64,000 nt of DNA from Nitrospiraceae bacterium (lineage in GTDB: Bacteria; Nitrospirota; Nitrospiria; Nitrospirales; Nitrospiraceae). A program made the position numbers and the translations under genes. Of the stretch, positions 47,140 to 55,775 are shown piece by piece. The notes beneath the pieces are model-generated. The model was not told the origin of the DNA, searched no databases, and saw only the letters and a program-made list of their open reading frames with translations. How positions within the stretch are numbered: position 1 is the first letter of the stretch; each line of letters opens with the position of its first letter. The stretch spans positions 1 to 64,000 of the forward strand of contig CAKKRE010000046.1 of NCBI GenBank assembly GCA_919902505.1, read 5' to 3'.

Positions 47140-48728
47140 GCGGTCCCTTGTGCCTGATTGATGGCCGCTACTGTATAGATTCCGCTCGCCGTCGACAGCG
47201 GAGAGAGGGTCGTCGTGAAGGGAAACTCCGTGCCGTCTTTCCGTAAGCCGACGCATTCACAAGGGCGCCCCGATCGGTCGTCCGGACGGACCAGAAAGAC
47301 GGGAGAACGGTCCGAGCCTTGCGGACGCAGTCTCGCCGGCGTGAGCCGTTCAACAGGCTGACCGAGCAGTTCGGCACGCTCATAGCCGAACTGCGTGTCC
47401 ACATGGGCATTCGTCATCAGAATCATCCCTGCGGCATCCACCACGATGATGCCATTCGAGGCCGAGTCCATCACCACGCGAAGGCAATCCGCACTCTCAT
47501 GCAACGCCTCTTCGGTCCGTTTCCGCTCGGTGATGTCCTGCGCGAACACCAGGACCCCGAGCACATTCCCCGGCGAGTCCAGGTACGGCACCTTGTCTGT
47601 TTGCACCCAGCGTTTTTCACCGGCCCCTGTGCGATAGGGCTCGATGATTCCGAGCTTCGGCCGCCCTGACACGATCACCTCCAGATCATCCTGATGATAG
47701 CGCTCGGCCTCCTCCGGATAAAATTCATCGGTCGATCGGCCTTCGATTTCCCCCACGGTTTTCTGGATGGATTCCGCCACCCGTCGATTCGCGCGCAGGA
47801 TGCGATTGTGCGCGTCCTTGTACCAGACCATGGCCGGGATCAAATCCAACAGCGCCTGCTGCTCAATCTGCTGTCGCAACAGTCGCGCTTCCGCTTCTTT
47901 CCGTGCCGTGATGTCCCGCACGATGCCGCAATGCACGCGCTGTCCGTCGGAGATCCAACTGCTCAGTGACATCTCAATCGGAAATTCCCGGCCATCCTTG
48001 TGCAACCCGTGCATGGTCACGACGGTGCCCTTCAGGCGCAAATCGCCCGTCGTACGAACCCGCGCCAACGCCTGTTCATGCCTGGCGCGGTAGCGTTCAG
48101 GCATGATCATGGTCAGGGACTCCCCCAACACCTCCCCGGCCACATATCCGAACAATCGCTCGGCCGCACTGTTCCAGGACAGGATGTGTCCCTCCCCATT
48201 CGCGAGCACAATCGCATCGGGCGCGGTCTGCACGACCTCTCGAAACCGATCCTCACTGGCCGTCAGGGCCTGCTTCGTCGCTGCGGCCTCGATGGAGAGA
48301 TGCTTCACTCCCACGGCACGCCGGATCAGAGCCTTTAATTCTTCGGCATCGTACGGCTTCGTCAAATACCCGAACGCTCCTTCGGTGAGGGAGCTGTGCT
48401 TTTTCGCCACCGCGACAAACGCCGTCAGCATAATGACCGGAAGCACCGGGTCGATTTGTTTCAGGAGGGTAAGAACCGAGAGTCCGTCCATATCGGGCAG
48501 CATCAGGTCCAGCACCACCGCGGACAGAGATTCCGCCTTCGCCTTGGCAAGAGCCTCGGCACCGGTGCCGGCGACTGAGACACGGTAGCCGACGTGCTCC
48601 AGGAGATCATGCAGTACGAGTGCGATATCGGGGTCGTCGTCTACGATCAGGATTTTGGGAGGTGGAAGCTCGATCACCCTGGGCGTGGTCTTTGACATGG
48701 CGGTCAACGAAACCATGGGTAGCGTCAT
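47136..48728 (-). CDS. Response-regulator receiver protein with three PAS domains
   Basis: REC: ILIVDDDPDIALVLHDLLE...VVLDLMLPDMDGLSVL...YLTKPYDAEELKALI; three PAS/PAC blocks; no HisKA, HATPase, GGDEF or HTH seen. Confidence 0.85.
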   Translation of the reverse strand: MTLPMVSLTAMSKTTPRVIELPPPKILIVDDDPDIALVLHDLLEHVGYRVSVAGTGAEALAKAKAESLSAVVLDLMLPDMDGLSVLTLLKQIDPVLPVIMLTAFVAVAKKHSSLTEGAFGYLTKPYDAEELKALIRRAVGVKHLSIEAAATKQALTASEDRFREVVQTAPDAIVLANGEGHILSWNSAAERLFGYVAGEVLGESLTMIMPERYRARHEQALARVRTTGDLRLKGTVVTMHGLHKDGREFPIEMSLSSWISDGQRVHCGIVRDITARKEAEARLLRQQIEQQALLDLIPAMVWYKDAHNRILRANRRVAESIQKTVGEIEGRSTDEFYPEEAERYHQDDLEVIVSGRPKLGIIEPYRTGAGEKRWVQTDKVPYLDSPGNVLGVLVFAQDITERKRTEEALHESADCLRVVMDSASNGIIVVDAAGMILMTNAHVDTQFGYERAELLGQPVERLTPARLRPQGSDRSPVFLVRPDDRSGRPCECVGLRKDGTEFPFTTTLSPLSTASGIYTVAAINQAQGTA

Positions 48729-48892
48729 ACGACCGGTCTGACGCTTCGGCTGTCATTGTCCTCTTTTCGATGACAAGAATCCACCTGTCTATTGAGCCGC
48801 TCTCGAATGGCTCATCGGATAGGCAACAGGAAAAACCTCCTACGGCCCCTCACTACTCGATTACCCGATGAACCATGTCACTTCGGAAGGCC

Positions 48893-49069
48893 TCATTTTT
48901 TTCGATAGACATTCAGGCCGATTTTCTCCTCTCGTCCCGGAATGGTGACATTTCCCTCCGTCGAGGCGATGATTGTGGTCTTTCCCGAAGCCGACGGCCC
49001 GAACTCTTTCGACAAATCCACCTTGATGGTCAGCACAGTTCCCTCGACAGTCATCTCGACATTTTTCAT
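48893..49069 (-). CDS. Small hypothetical protein (58 aa)
   Basis: MKNVEMTVEGTVLTIKVDLSKEFGPSASGKTTIIASTEGNVTIPGREEKIGLNVYRKK; overlaps the dodecin stop. Confidence 0.65.
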   Translation of the reverse strand: MKNVEMTVEGTVLTIKVDLSKEFGPSASGKTTIIASTEGNVTIPGREEKIGLNVYRKK

Positions 49070-49281
49070 AATGCTCCCTGATCCTTCAGAACAAATGTGA
49101 CTTTCAGCGCCACGCGATACTGGGTGATCTTTCCGTCTTCGATATCCACTTTCTGATCTTCGATCCAAGCGCTTTTCACATTCTGTAACGTCTTGTTCGC
49201 GCGAGCGATTCCAAGATGAATGGCATCGTCAAAACTCTTGGGGGATGCAGCAATGATTTCCGTCACACGTGCGACAGACAT
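49066..49281 (-). CDS. Dodecin-family protein
   Basis: MSVARVTEIIAASPKSFDDAIHLGIARANKTLQNVKSAWIEDQKVDIEDGKITQYRVALKVTFVL. Confidence 0.9.
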   Translation of the reverse strand: MSVARVTEIIAASPKSFDDAIHLGIARANKTLQNVKSAWIEDQKVDIEDGKITQYRVALKVTFVLKDQGAL

Positions 49282-49333
49282 GATAGCCTCCCTGGTTTGA
49301 ATGGTGGATACCACACTCGGCACCTCAGGCTAG

Positions 49334-49843
49334 GCCGACCATGAGGCCCTGTCAAGCCTGCACCACGAAGTGGCAAAGCAGGTCACGACTCTCTCCGAAC
49401 GGTGCAGCCATCGTGCTTCTCAGCCTGATGAGGAAATCGTCGAGGTGTGGGCCAACGTCCAGCGAAACAGCGGCACCAATACCGCCCACTCCCATCCAGG
49501 AAACTTCTGGGCCGGCGTTTACTATGTCGATGTGGGTGAGGTCTGCCCGACCCAGGGTAAGGGAGGCGAACTGCAGATTGACGACCCGCGTGGCTGTCTG
49601 CCGCGCATGCTGGCGCCCTATCTCCAGTACAGCATGACCGAATGACACGATGCCGGAACCAGCAGTTCCTACTCCTCTGCGGCCGGATAATGCCTGCTGT
49701 TCCCCGGCTGGTTGTTCCATGCCCTGAATACGTATCGTGGAACAGCGCCCCGAATCAGTGTGGCGTTCAACCTCGATCCCATCTCACAGCAGAATCCCAT
49801 GAGCGACGCGCACATCGATGCCGTCGGCGGATCAGGCCGATGA
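49334..49843 (+). pseudogene. Remnant of a TIGR02466-like putative 2OG-Fe(II) oxygenase
   Basis: In one frame: ADHEALSSLHHEVAKQ...EIVEVWANVQRNSGTNTAHSHPGNFWAGVYYVDVG...LQYSMTE*HDAGTSSSYSSAAG*CLLFPGWLFHALNTYRGTAPRISVAFNLDPI; two in-frame stops and a missing N-terminus. Confidence 0.7.
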
Positions 49844-49903
49844 GAGGCCTCTCGCCGTAACGTGCGCAGCTCAGGCGATGCGCATCGCGGTCCCCGGCTC
49901 TCG

Positions 49904-50497
49904 CTATGGCAGCGCGTTCGCCTGAATGAAGAGCGCCTGCTCGAGCGCGCGAAAGAATTGCTGGTATGGTTCAGGAGATTCGATGGCCTTGAGGTAATAT
50001 TGCGCACTGGCACGCACGATCAGCTGACTGTTTCCGCGTGGCCGGACGGTGACCGTGAGGCGGACCAGATTGCTGCGGTGATAAAACGGCCCCCAGCTCC
50101 GGAACTGCCGGGTGAGGATCAGGAGTCCGTCGTCCCGATACAGGTGATAGGAAGGGTCACCCCATGGCGTGGATTCGTAATCATCGAATTTCTTGCCGGA
50201 GACAATGCCCAGGGTTTCATCCAATACTTCCACCGCAAAACCTAAGTCCTGACAAGTGGCAACGACCGCCTGAATCGTCTTGAGACGATCAGCGGTATCG
50301 AAGACGCGGCTTTGAGCCGCCCGCACCTTGACCTGGCTGGCCTCAGCAAGCCAGATCTGGTCGCGCGACTCCCATTGGTTCTCATGTCGCCACTCATAGG
50401 GCGAACAGCCGGCAGTCAAGGAGGCCAGCAAGGCGAGGCCAACCACGACCACGCAGTTGTTCGACCGGCGGCATCGATACATGGCGGGGCGAGGCAC
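49904..50497 (-). CDS. Lipoprotein, paralog 1 of a tandem trio
   Basis: LLASLTAGCSPYEW lipobox; KVRAAQSRVFDTADRLKTIQAVVATCQDLGFAVEVLDETLGIVSGKKF; YQQFFRALEQALF. Confidence 0.7.
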   Translation of the reverse strand: MPRPAMYRCRRSNNCVVVVGLALLASLTAGCSPYEWRHENQWESRDQIWLAEASQVKVRAAQSRVFDTADRLKTIQAVVATCQDLGFAVEVLDETLGIVSGKKFDDYESTPWGDPSYHLYRDDGLLILTRQFRSWGPFYHRSNLVRLTVTVRPRGNSQLIVRASAQYYLKAIESPEPYQQFFRALEQALFIQANALP

Positions 50498-50500
50498 CGA

Positions 50501-50938
50501 CTAGTCCTTCACCAGAAATAACGAACGTTCCACCGCCGCGAAGAAGTTCTGATACACCTTGGGATCTTCGATCGGCTTGCTGTTGTAGATCGCATTGGCA
50601 CGGATCATCGTCTTGCCGTCCTGTTGCGGGCGCACGGTCACCGTCACGCCGAGCACATCGTAATAGTTCGGTTCGGCAAACCGGGCCGCCGTCACCAAAC
50701 CAAGCGGTTCGTTGGCGCGCTCGATGATAAATCCCAGGTCTTGCAGGGCTGCGATAACGCCGCGCATGGCGACGGTCTGTTCCTTGACCTCGAAGGTGCG
50801 GGTCTGCGCGCTGCGGATCTTCATTTGCGCATCGGTCGGCGCAAAGAGCTCCTGCCTCGGCTCCGGCGCAACGCAGCCTTGCAAGATGACACTTCCCATC
50901 ATGACCACCGCTGCGCCGACGACCTGTGTCCAGTTCAT
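50501..50938 (-). CDS. Lipoprotein, paralog 2 of a tandem trio
   Basis: GSVILQGCVAPE lipobox; KIRSAQTRTFEVKEQTVAMRGVIAALQDLGFIIERANEPLGLVTAARF; YQNFFAAVERSLF. Confidence 0.75.
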   Translation of the reverse strand: MNWTQVVGAAVVMMGSVILQGCVAPEPRQELFAPTDAQMKIRSAQTRTFEVKEQTVAMRGVIAALQDLGFIIERANEPLGLVTAARFAEPNYYDVLGVTVTVRPQQDGKTMIRANAIYNSKPIEDPKVYQNFFAAVERSLFLVKD

Positions 50939-50950
50939 GAATCCTCGTGG

Positions 50951-51592
50951 TTAAATCGAATGCGGCTCCAGGAACACAGCCTTGGAGAGCTTCGCGAAAA
51001 ATTGCTGATACATCTCAGGGTCCCGGATCATTTCCATTTTCTGTTCGCCGGGAGGAATGTAATTGCGGTCGGCCTGTCCGTCTCCCTTCCACACCGCCCG
51101 GTAGAAGATAATCCGGACTTCCTGCCTCGAATGCGCCTCATTGAGCGGCCGCGTCACGAGGCTGGCCGCAATTTTTTGGTGCAGGTCGATCGGGATGACA
51201 ACGTGCCCGAGTGACAGCAGCCAGATAAAGAACCGGTTTCGGTACTGGCCGTACTCACGAGCGCTACGTTCCTTCGCGGCTCGCAGGAACCCGACTTCCC
51301 GCACACTTTCCTCGACTTGAAACCCGAGATCCTGCAGCGCGGCAGCCGAGGCGGACAACAATTCCTGATCGTTTTCCGTGTCGAAGAAACGGGTCTGCAT
51401 GGCCCGATTGGCGCTGCTCTCCGGCGTGAGTTGAAACAATTCCGCCGGCTGCGTCTGTTGCACGCAGCCCTGGAGCAAGCCCAATAGCCCCATGAGAAGA
51501 AGAACGGCCGCAGGGAGCTGCTGCATCGATCGACCGACTCTCTCAGAATTGGGTGGAGTTGTAGGCAAAGTCCCGGACCTTCTTGTCTTCAT
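50951..51592 (-). CDS. Lipoprotein, paralog 3 of a tandem trio
   Basis: LLGLLQGCVQQ lipobox; ANRAMQTRFFDTENDQELLSASAAALQDLGFQVEESVREVGFLRAAKE; YQQFFAKLSKAVF. Likely true start at an internal ATG (MQQLPAAVLL). Confidence 0.7.
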   Translation of the reverse strand: MKTRRSGTLPTTPPNSERVGRSMQQLPAAVLLLMGLLGLLQGCVQQTQPAELFQLTPESSANRAMQTRFFDTENDQELLSASAAALQDLGFQVEESVREVGFLRAAKERSAREYGQYRNRFFIWLLSLGHVVIPIDLHQKIAASLVTRPLNEAHSRQEVRIIFYRAVWKGDGQADRNYIPPGEQKMEMIRDPEMYQQFFAKLSKAVFLEPHSI

Positions 51593-52025
51593 CGTACTTG
51601 ATGATAATGGTGAGGGTGCGCTGACGCTGCGAACTGGACCGATCGCTGGAGTTGGCTCCGAGGATGATCAGTCCGGCATAGGAAGAACTGGCTGTATCGA
51701 CACGATCCGTGGACACCTTGTCGTAAATCCACACTTCACGGCGCTTGTCGTCGGTCGTGACGATATTCGGCGAACCCAGCAGTTCCGCCACCTGCGCCGC
51801 CGACATCCCCACCTTGACTTCGCCTTGCACGCGCCCGACCGTCAACCGGTCTTCCTTGATCTCCGCTTGCCCACCGCCGCACCCGGTTGCGCCCGTCAGC
51901 ACACAGAGCCCGAGCACTGCCACTCCCCATCGCATGTGTCGCATTGTATGCGTCTCCCTTCCTGGCATGACCATGTCTGTACCCCGCTGCCGAGCCATCT
52001 TATCCTGCCGAGCACCTCGTAGCAA
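51543..52025 (-). CDS. BamE/SmpA-like lipoprotein
   Basis: CVLTGATGCGGG lipobox; GEVKVGMSAAQVAELLGSPNIVTTDDKRREVWIYDK resembles the SmpA/OmlA fold motif. Confidence 0.65.
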   Translation of the reverse strand: MLRGARQDKMARQRGTDMVMPGRETHTMRHMRWGVAVLGLCVLTGATGCGGGQAEIKEDRLTVGRVQGEVKVGMSAAQVAELLGSPNIVTTDDKRREVWIYDKVSTDRVDTASSSYAGLIILGANSSDRSSSQRQRTLTIIIKYDEDKKVRDFAYNSTQF

Positions 52026-52119
52026 CGGGCGATCTGTGCGCCGAAATCACATCGCTCCCCTCTGATTGCTGGACAATCCACCGGAGGCCGCTACAATTGG
52101 CTGATCAGGAGGTACTGCG

Positions 52120-52632
52120 ATGCCGATGCCGGAGGCGATGTCGAATGATGATCTTGAAGCAGCGTGGAGAACGTTGGTCGAACAGACACGAACAGGCGTG
52201 TTACTGACCCTCCGGAACGAGCATCCCTTCGGCTCCCATGTCCCCTACCTGCTCGGAGACGACTGGTCCCGCGTGTATCTTCACCTCAGCCGGCTGGCCT
52301 TACATACCCAGCACTTGCTGGAAGACGTCCGTGTCAGCCTGTTTCTCGCCGAACCGGACAAGCCAGGCAAAAACCCGCTGGCTGTGCAACGCATCAACCT
52401 GCAGGGAACGGCCTCAATCCTCCCCCCGGCCGACATGGCCTATGAACCGGTGAAGCAGCGTTATCTCGCACAGTTCCCCCAGTCACAAATGATGTTCGGT
52501 TTCGGCGACTTTGCCTTGTGGGAGCTACGGATGCAGGATGCCCACCTCGTGCTTGGATTCGGACAGGCCTACCAGGCCCGTTCAACCGCCCCCGGACAGT
52601 GGCAGCATCAAAAGCCCGACAAAAAGTCCTGA
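52120..52632 (+). CDS. Pyridoxamine-5'-phosphate-oxidase-like / HugZ-family protein
   Basis: TRTGVLLTLRNEHPFGSHVPYLLGDDWSRVYLHLSRLALHTQHLLEDVRVSLFLAEP. Confidence 0.8.
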   Translation: MPMPEAMSNDDLEAAWRTLVEQTRTGVLLTLRNEHPFGSHVPYLLGDDWSRVYLHLSRLALHTQHLLEDVRVSLFLAEPDKPGKNPLAVQRINLQGTASILPPADMAYEPVKQRYLAQFPQSQMMFGFGDFALWELRMQDAHLVLGFGQAYQARSTAPGQWQHQKPDKKS

Positions 52633-52796
52633 CCCGGCTCATTCGCAGCACCCGTCCATCATCGGCCAATCCCTCTGTCGAACACTCCACGCCCCTCCAA
52701 AGCACTAGTCCCTTGGCCGAAGGACCGATGGTGGTTCACGCATCTGCACAGTACTCTGCGCAGGGTCACGTGGAACTCATCGAAAGGACTCATCCC

Positions 52797-53237
52797 ATGC
52801 TTCTCATCGTCGCCGTCATCGCCGGCTATATGTTGTTACTGGCCGGGCTTGCCGTCGCTTCGCCCGGCATCGGATTTACCGGTTCGCTCCTACACCTTGT
52901 GCCGGATGACTGGCGTGATGCGGCGCACGTGCCGGCATATGGCCTCCTAGCCGGGCTAGCGATGGTTGGTTTCCGCCTGCGCGGCTGGCCGATTCGCTAC
53001 GCCCTGCTCGTTGGAATCGCGTTTGCCGGGGTCTTTGGCCTATGGACGGAGGTGGCACAGGGAACGGCCCCGGGACGCGAAGCCTCCCTCCATGATCTCT
53101 TGAACGATCTCTTGGGTGCCATGATGGCCGGCGCCTTGATGCTGTGGCAACACAGCACCTCCACACAGACTGATCGGCTCGAGCCGGCTCTGAGAGCGAA
53201 CCTACACCCCCCGAGGAAAGGAACGTCGTCGAGATGA
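52797..53237 (+). CDS. VanZ-like membrane protein
   Basis: DAAHVPAYGLLAGLAMVGF...FGLWTEVAQGTAPGREASLHDLLNDLLGAMMAGAL. Confidence 0.7.
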   Translation: MLLIVAVIAGYMLLLAGLAVASPGIGFTGSLLHLVPDDWRDAAHVPAYGLLAGLAMVGFRLRGWPIRYALLVGIAFAGVFGLWTEVAQGTAPGREASLHDLLNDLLGAMMAGALMLWQHSTSTQTDRLEPALRANLHPPRKGTSSR

Positions 53238-53575
53238 ACACTTCCTATCGTGAACGCGGGGCCAGGCGTATTCCCGTTCAATATCCTATTTACTATTCAA
53301 ACGGCACATTTCAAACCATCGGCGTCACTGAGGACTTCAACGCCTCAGGCGGGCGTATTCGCGGGAGAGAGCCGGTCAGCGTGGGAATGGAGCTGGTGGT
53401 GATCGTCATCCAGCCGACCCCTGACACGCCCATGCTCATCCGCCGGGCCACGGTCCGCTGGTCAAAGGGCCGCAACTTCGGCATCGCCCTCTCGGGCGTT
53501 CCCCCACAATCCGAATCCGAGCTCAAGGCCATGGCCAAAGTGATGCTGCCAGGCCTCTGGTCCTGTCTCAACTAG
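53234..53575 (+). CDS. PilZ domain-containing protein
   Basis: RERGARRIPVQYPIYYSNGTFQTIGVTEDFNASGGRIRGREPVSVGMELVV; ATVRWSKGRNFGIALSG. Confidence 0.8.
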   Translation: MNTSYRERGARRIPVQYPIYYSNGTFQTIGVTEDFNASGGRIRGREPVSVGMELVVIVIQPTPDTPMLIRRATVRWSKGRNFGIALSGVPPQSESELKAMAKVMLPGLWSCLN

Positions 53576-53662
53576 CAGGCGCTTCACCAGCTCGGGAGGT
53601 CCTCAGCACTGAATGGGAGTGCCACGCCGCTCCCTCGCTTCAAGATGGACTCCTCCGCGGCC

Positions 53663-53785
53663 TCATTTTCTTCGCCCATGATCCAGTGGCTGCCGCGGAC
53701 CGGCAAAGAACAACTCCATCAACACAAAAAACATCATGAGGAGTGCGCCCAGCCCGATGGCGACGGCCCAGTTTTCCCACGACAT
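53663..53785 (-). CDS. Single-TM small protein (40 aa)
   Basis: MSWENWAVAIGLGALLMMFFVLMELFFAGPRQPLDHGRRK after AAGAGGAGG Shine-Dalgarno. Confidence 0.6.
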   Translation of the reverse strand: MSWENWAVAIGLGALLMMFFVLMELFFAGPRQPLDHGRRK

Positions 53786-53838
53786 GTCTGACCTCCTCTT
53801 GCCCCTGACAATCGTCGAACGATTCCCAGGGGGCAGCG

Positions 53839-54783
53839 TTACCTGCCTGAACGGTGCAACTGCAGCAAAGTCTCCAGCTTCCACAACGGAATACTGTCCG
53901 CCTCCCTCTTGCTGCTGAACGCCAAACCGCCGACGAATAGTGCAATCAGCCCCAGACAGGCCAGCACCAAGGCCCCGCGCGAAATATCCGCGGTGGCAGT
54001 TGAGTGGTATGCGACCATCGTGCGTCCGGCCGGCATCTCCTCGAGCAGAGCCAACCGATCCACCAATGCATCCGCGCGAACGGCCGCACTCATCGCACTG
54101 GCGAGCTGAATCTGCCCGGCCGCCTTCGCCGCCGCATACCCTTCTTGCGCCTGCGTGACTTGCACGACGGCCCGCCCGATTCGCTCCTGGACCGCCGCCG
54201 CCATACCATCCTCCTCCTGAATCGCCTCGACTATCGAGCGGCCAAGTGTCGCCTGCCTGGTCGATTCAAACTGATCGTGCATGCGCTGCCCGATCGATTC
54301 GGCCCGCTGAATCAGGTTCGCGTTGAATTCGCCGGCATACTGATCGGCAGAGAGGACTCCGCTTGCAAGACCGCGACGAGTCTGGTTGACGACGGACTTG
54401 CCCATGACATACTGCACCCGCGCACGATGATCGGCTTCTTGCCCAAACGCGCGCAACTCTGCCAACACCAGCGGACTCAGCAACGTCGTCGAGAGCAGCT
54501 GAGACTCACTCACCGCTCGATTTAACTCCATGGCGGAGGTGGACAGAGCCGCACCAGCCTCCCGGTCGAGTAAGACATCGTGAAGAATCGCTTGACCCAA
54601 AACCGGTTGGAGATACTGCATGCCGGTGGAGGGGTCGTGAGTCACGATAGTCATGTTGACAGCGGGAGCGACCGGTGCCTGCCAGAAACCATCGGCAGCC
54701 GTCACCAATAGGTACCCGCCGAACAGCGTCGCCACCAATCCGATGGCGACCACCACATCAACGAGATCATATTTTCGTCCCAT
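53839..54783 (-). CDS. Membrane protein of unknown function (two terminal TM helices)
   Basis: VVVAIGLVATLFGGYLLVTAADGFW N-terminal TM; LVLACLGLIALFVGGLAFSSKRE C-terminal TM; helical middle. Confidence 0.7.
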   Translation of the reverse strand: MGRKYDLVDVVVAIGLVATLFGGYLLVTAADGFWQAPVAPAVNMTIVTHDPSTGMQYLQPVLGQAILHDVLLDREAGAALSTSAMELNRAVSESQLLSTTLLSPLVLAELRAFGQEADHRARVQYVMGKSVVNQTRRGLASGVLSADQYAGEFNANLIQRAESIGQRMHDQFESTRQATLGRSIVEAIQEEDGMAAAVQERIGRAVVQVTQAQEGYAAAKAAGQIQLASAMSAAVRADALVDRLALLEEMPAGRTMVAYHSTATADISRGALVLACLGLIALFVGGLAFSSKREADSIPLWKLETLLQLHRSGR

Positions 54784-54792
54784 GATATCCTC

Positions 54793-54885
54793 CTATCCTG
54801 CCTCGGGTAGTTCGGCGCGTGGCAAACAGGCAGGACGCCGGCGCGCCGGAATCTGAGCCGCACCAGATCGCTGTCGTCTAAGCAT
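54793..54885 (-). CDS. Short leader ORF (30 aa) before the 54783 gene
   Basis: AAGGAGGATGTCTTT-ATG...MLRRQRSGAAQIPARRRPACLPRAELPEAG*, stop overlaps the next gene's AGGAGG. Confidence 0.4.
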   Translation of the reverse strand: MLRRQRSGAAQIPARRRPACLPRAELPEAG

Positions 54886-55281
54886 AAAGACATCCTCCTT
54901 GATGTGAGGGAGCACTTGCAGAACGGAACTGTATTCTCGGCCTTGCGAGGCACAAAGCGCGGGCGGCAGATCTTGATGCGGAAAGTCGTTGATGAAGGAT
55001 ACCGGCCGGAGGAGACGGGACAAGGCTGGCTTGGTCAGAGCCGCGGTCATGTTCGCCACGGAAGACCATGCGACCACCTGCAGAAAGGGTGGCATTGAAT
55101 GACTCAGTTAGTCTATGCCTCGCTCAAAACGCAGTCAATATGGCAAGAACTAAGAGCCGGCGCGGGTTGCCGGACACGCACTAATTTTCGTCATAAAATA
55201 TTGCGATGCACCCTTCCGGACCGGAGATTCGGTACAATGTTGGAAGCGACTCCATTGCCTTTTCCCCGCAGCAGGTACGCC

Positions 55282-55680
55282 ATGCCAACCACCACCACTC
55301 TGATGCTACTTACCGCATGGACGCTCATAGGCGCGGTTTCCATCGCCGGCTCCCAGCCATCGATCCTTCAACAGCGGGACGGGACCACCGGTACCCTGAC
55401 GCCGCTGGATGAGCAACACGCCATCTATTCCGATGCCCATGGGAATAAGAGTGTCACCCATCTCGGGGCCGGGCTTCCGTCTCACACCTTTAGTTCCCCC
55501 CATGGCGCCACACCCGGCACAGTCACGCCATTTGGAACACCGGGACCGCCGAATCTCGTCACACCGGCGCCGCTGCTACCGCTCCAACCTCGAGGCATGG
55601 CGACCCCGTATCCACAGGCTCCCACATCATCCGGTAGTCCAGGCGGATACAGCAGGTTCGGCGGGCGATCTGGGCGCTAA
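55282..55680 (+). CDS. Secreted Pro/Gly/Thr-rich hypothetical protein
   Basis: Signal-like MPTTTTLMLLTAWTLIGAVSIAGS; low-complexity C-terminus. Alternative start 55237. Confidence 0.45.
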   Translation: MPTTTTLMLLTAWTLIGAVSIAGSQPSILQQRDGTTGTLTPLDEQHAIYSDAHGNKSVTHLGAGLPSHTFSSPHGATPGTVTPFGTPGPPNLVTPAPLLPLQPRGMATPYPQAPTSSGSPGGYSRFGGRSGR

Positions 55681-55775
55681 CCGGTCGAACAACCAGCCTA
55701 GAATGATCCTCGCCCAAGCCCATCCGCCAAAGAGCACGGTTGAATCTCCTCAGATCTTTCGTTAAGTTACGGACA

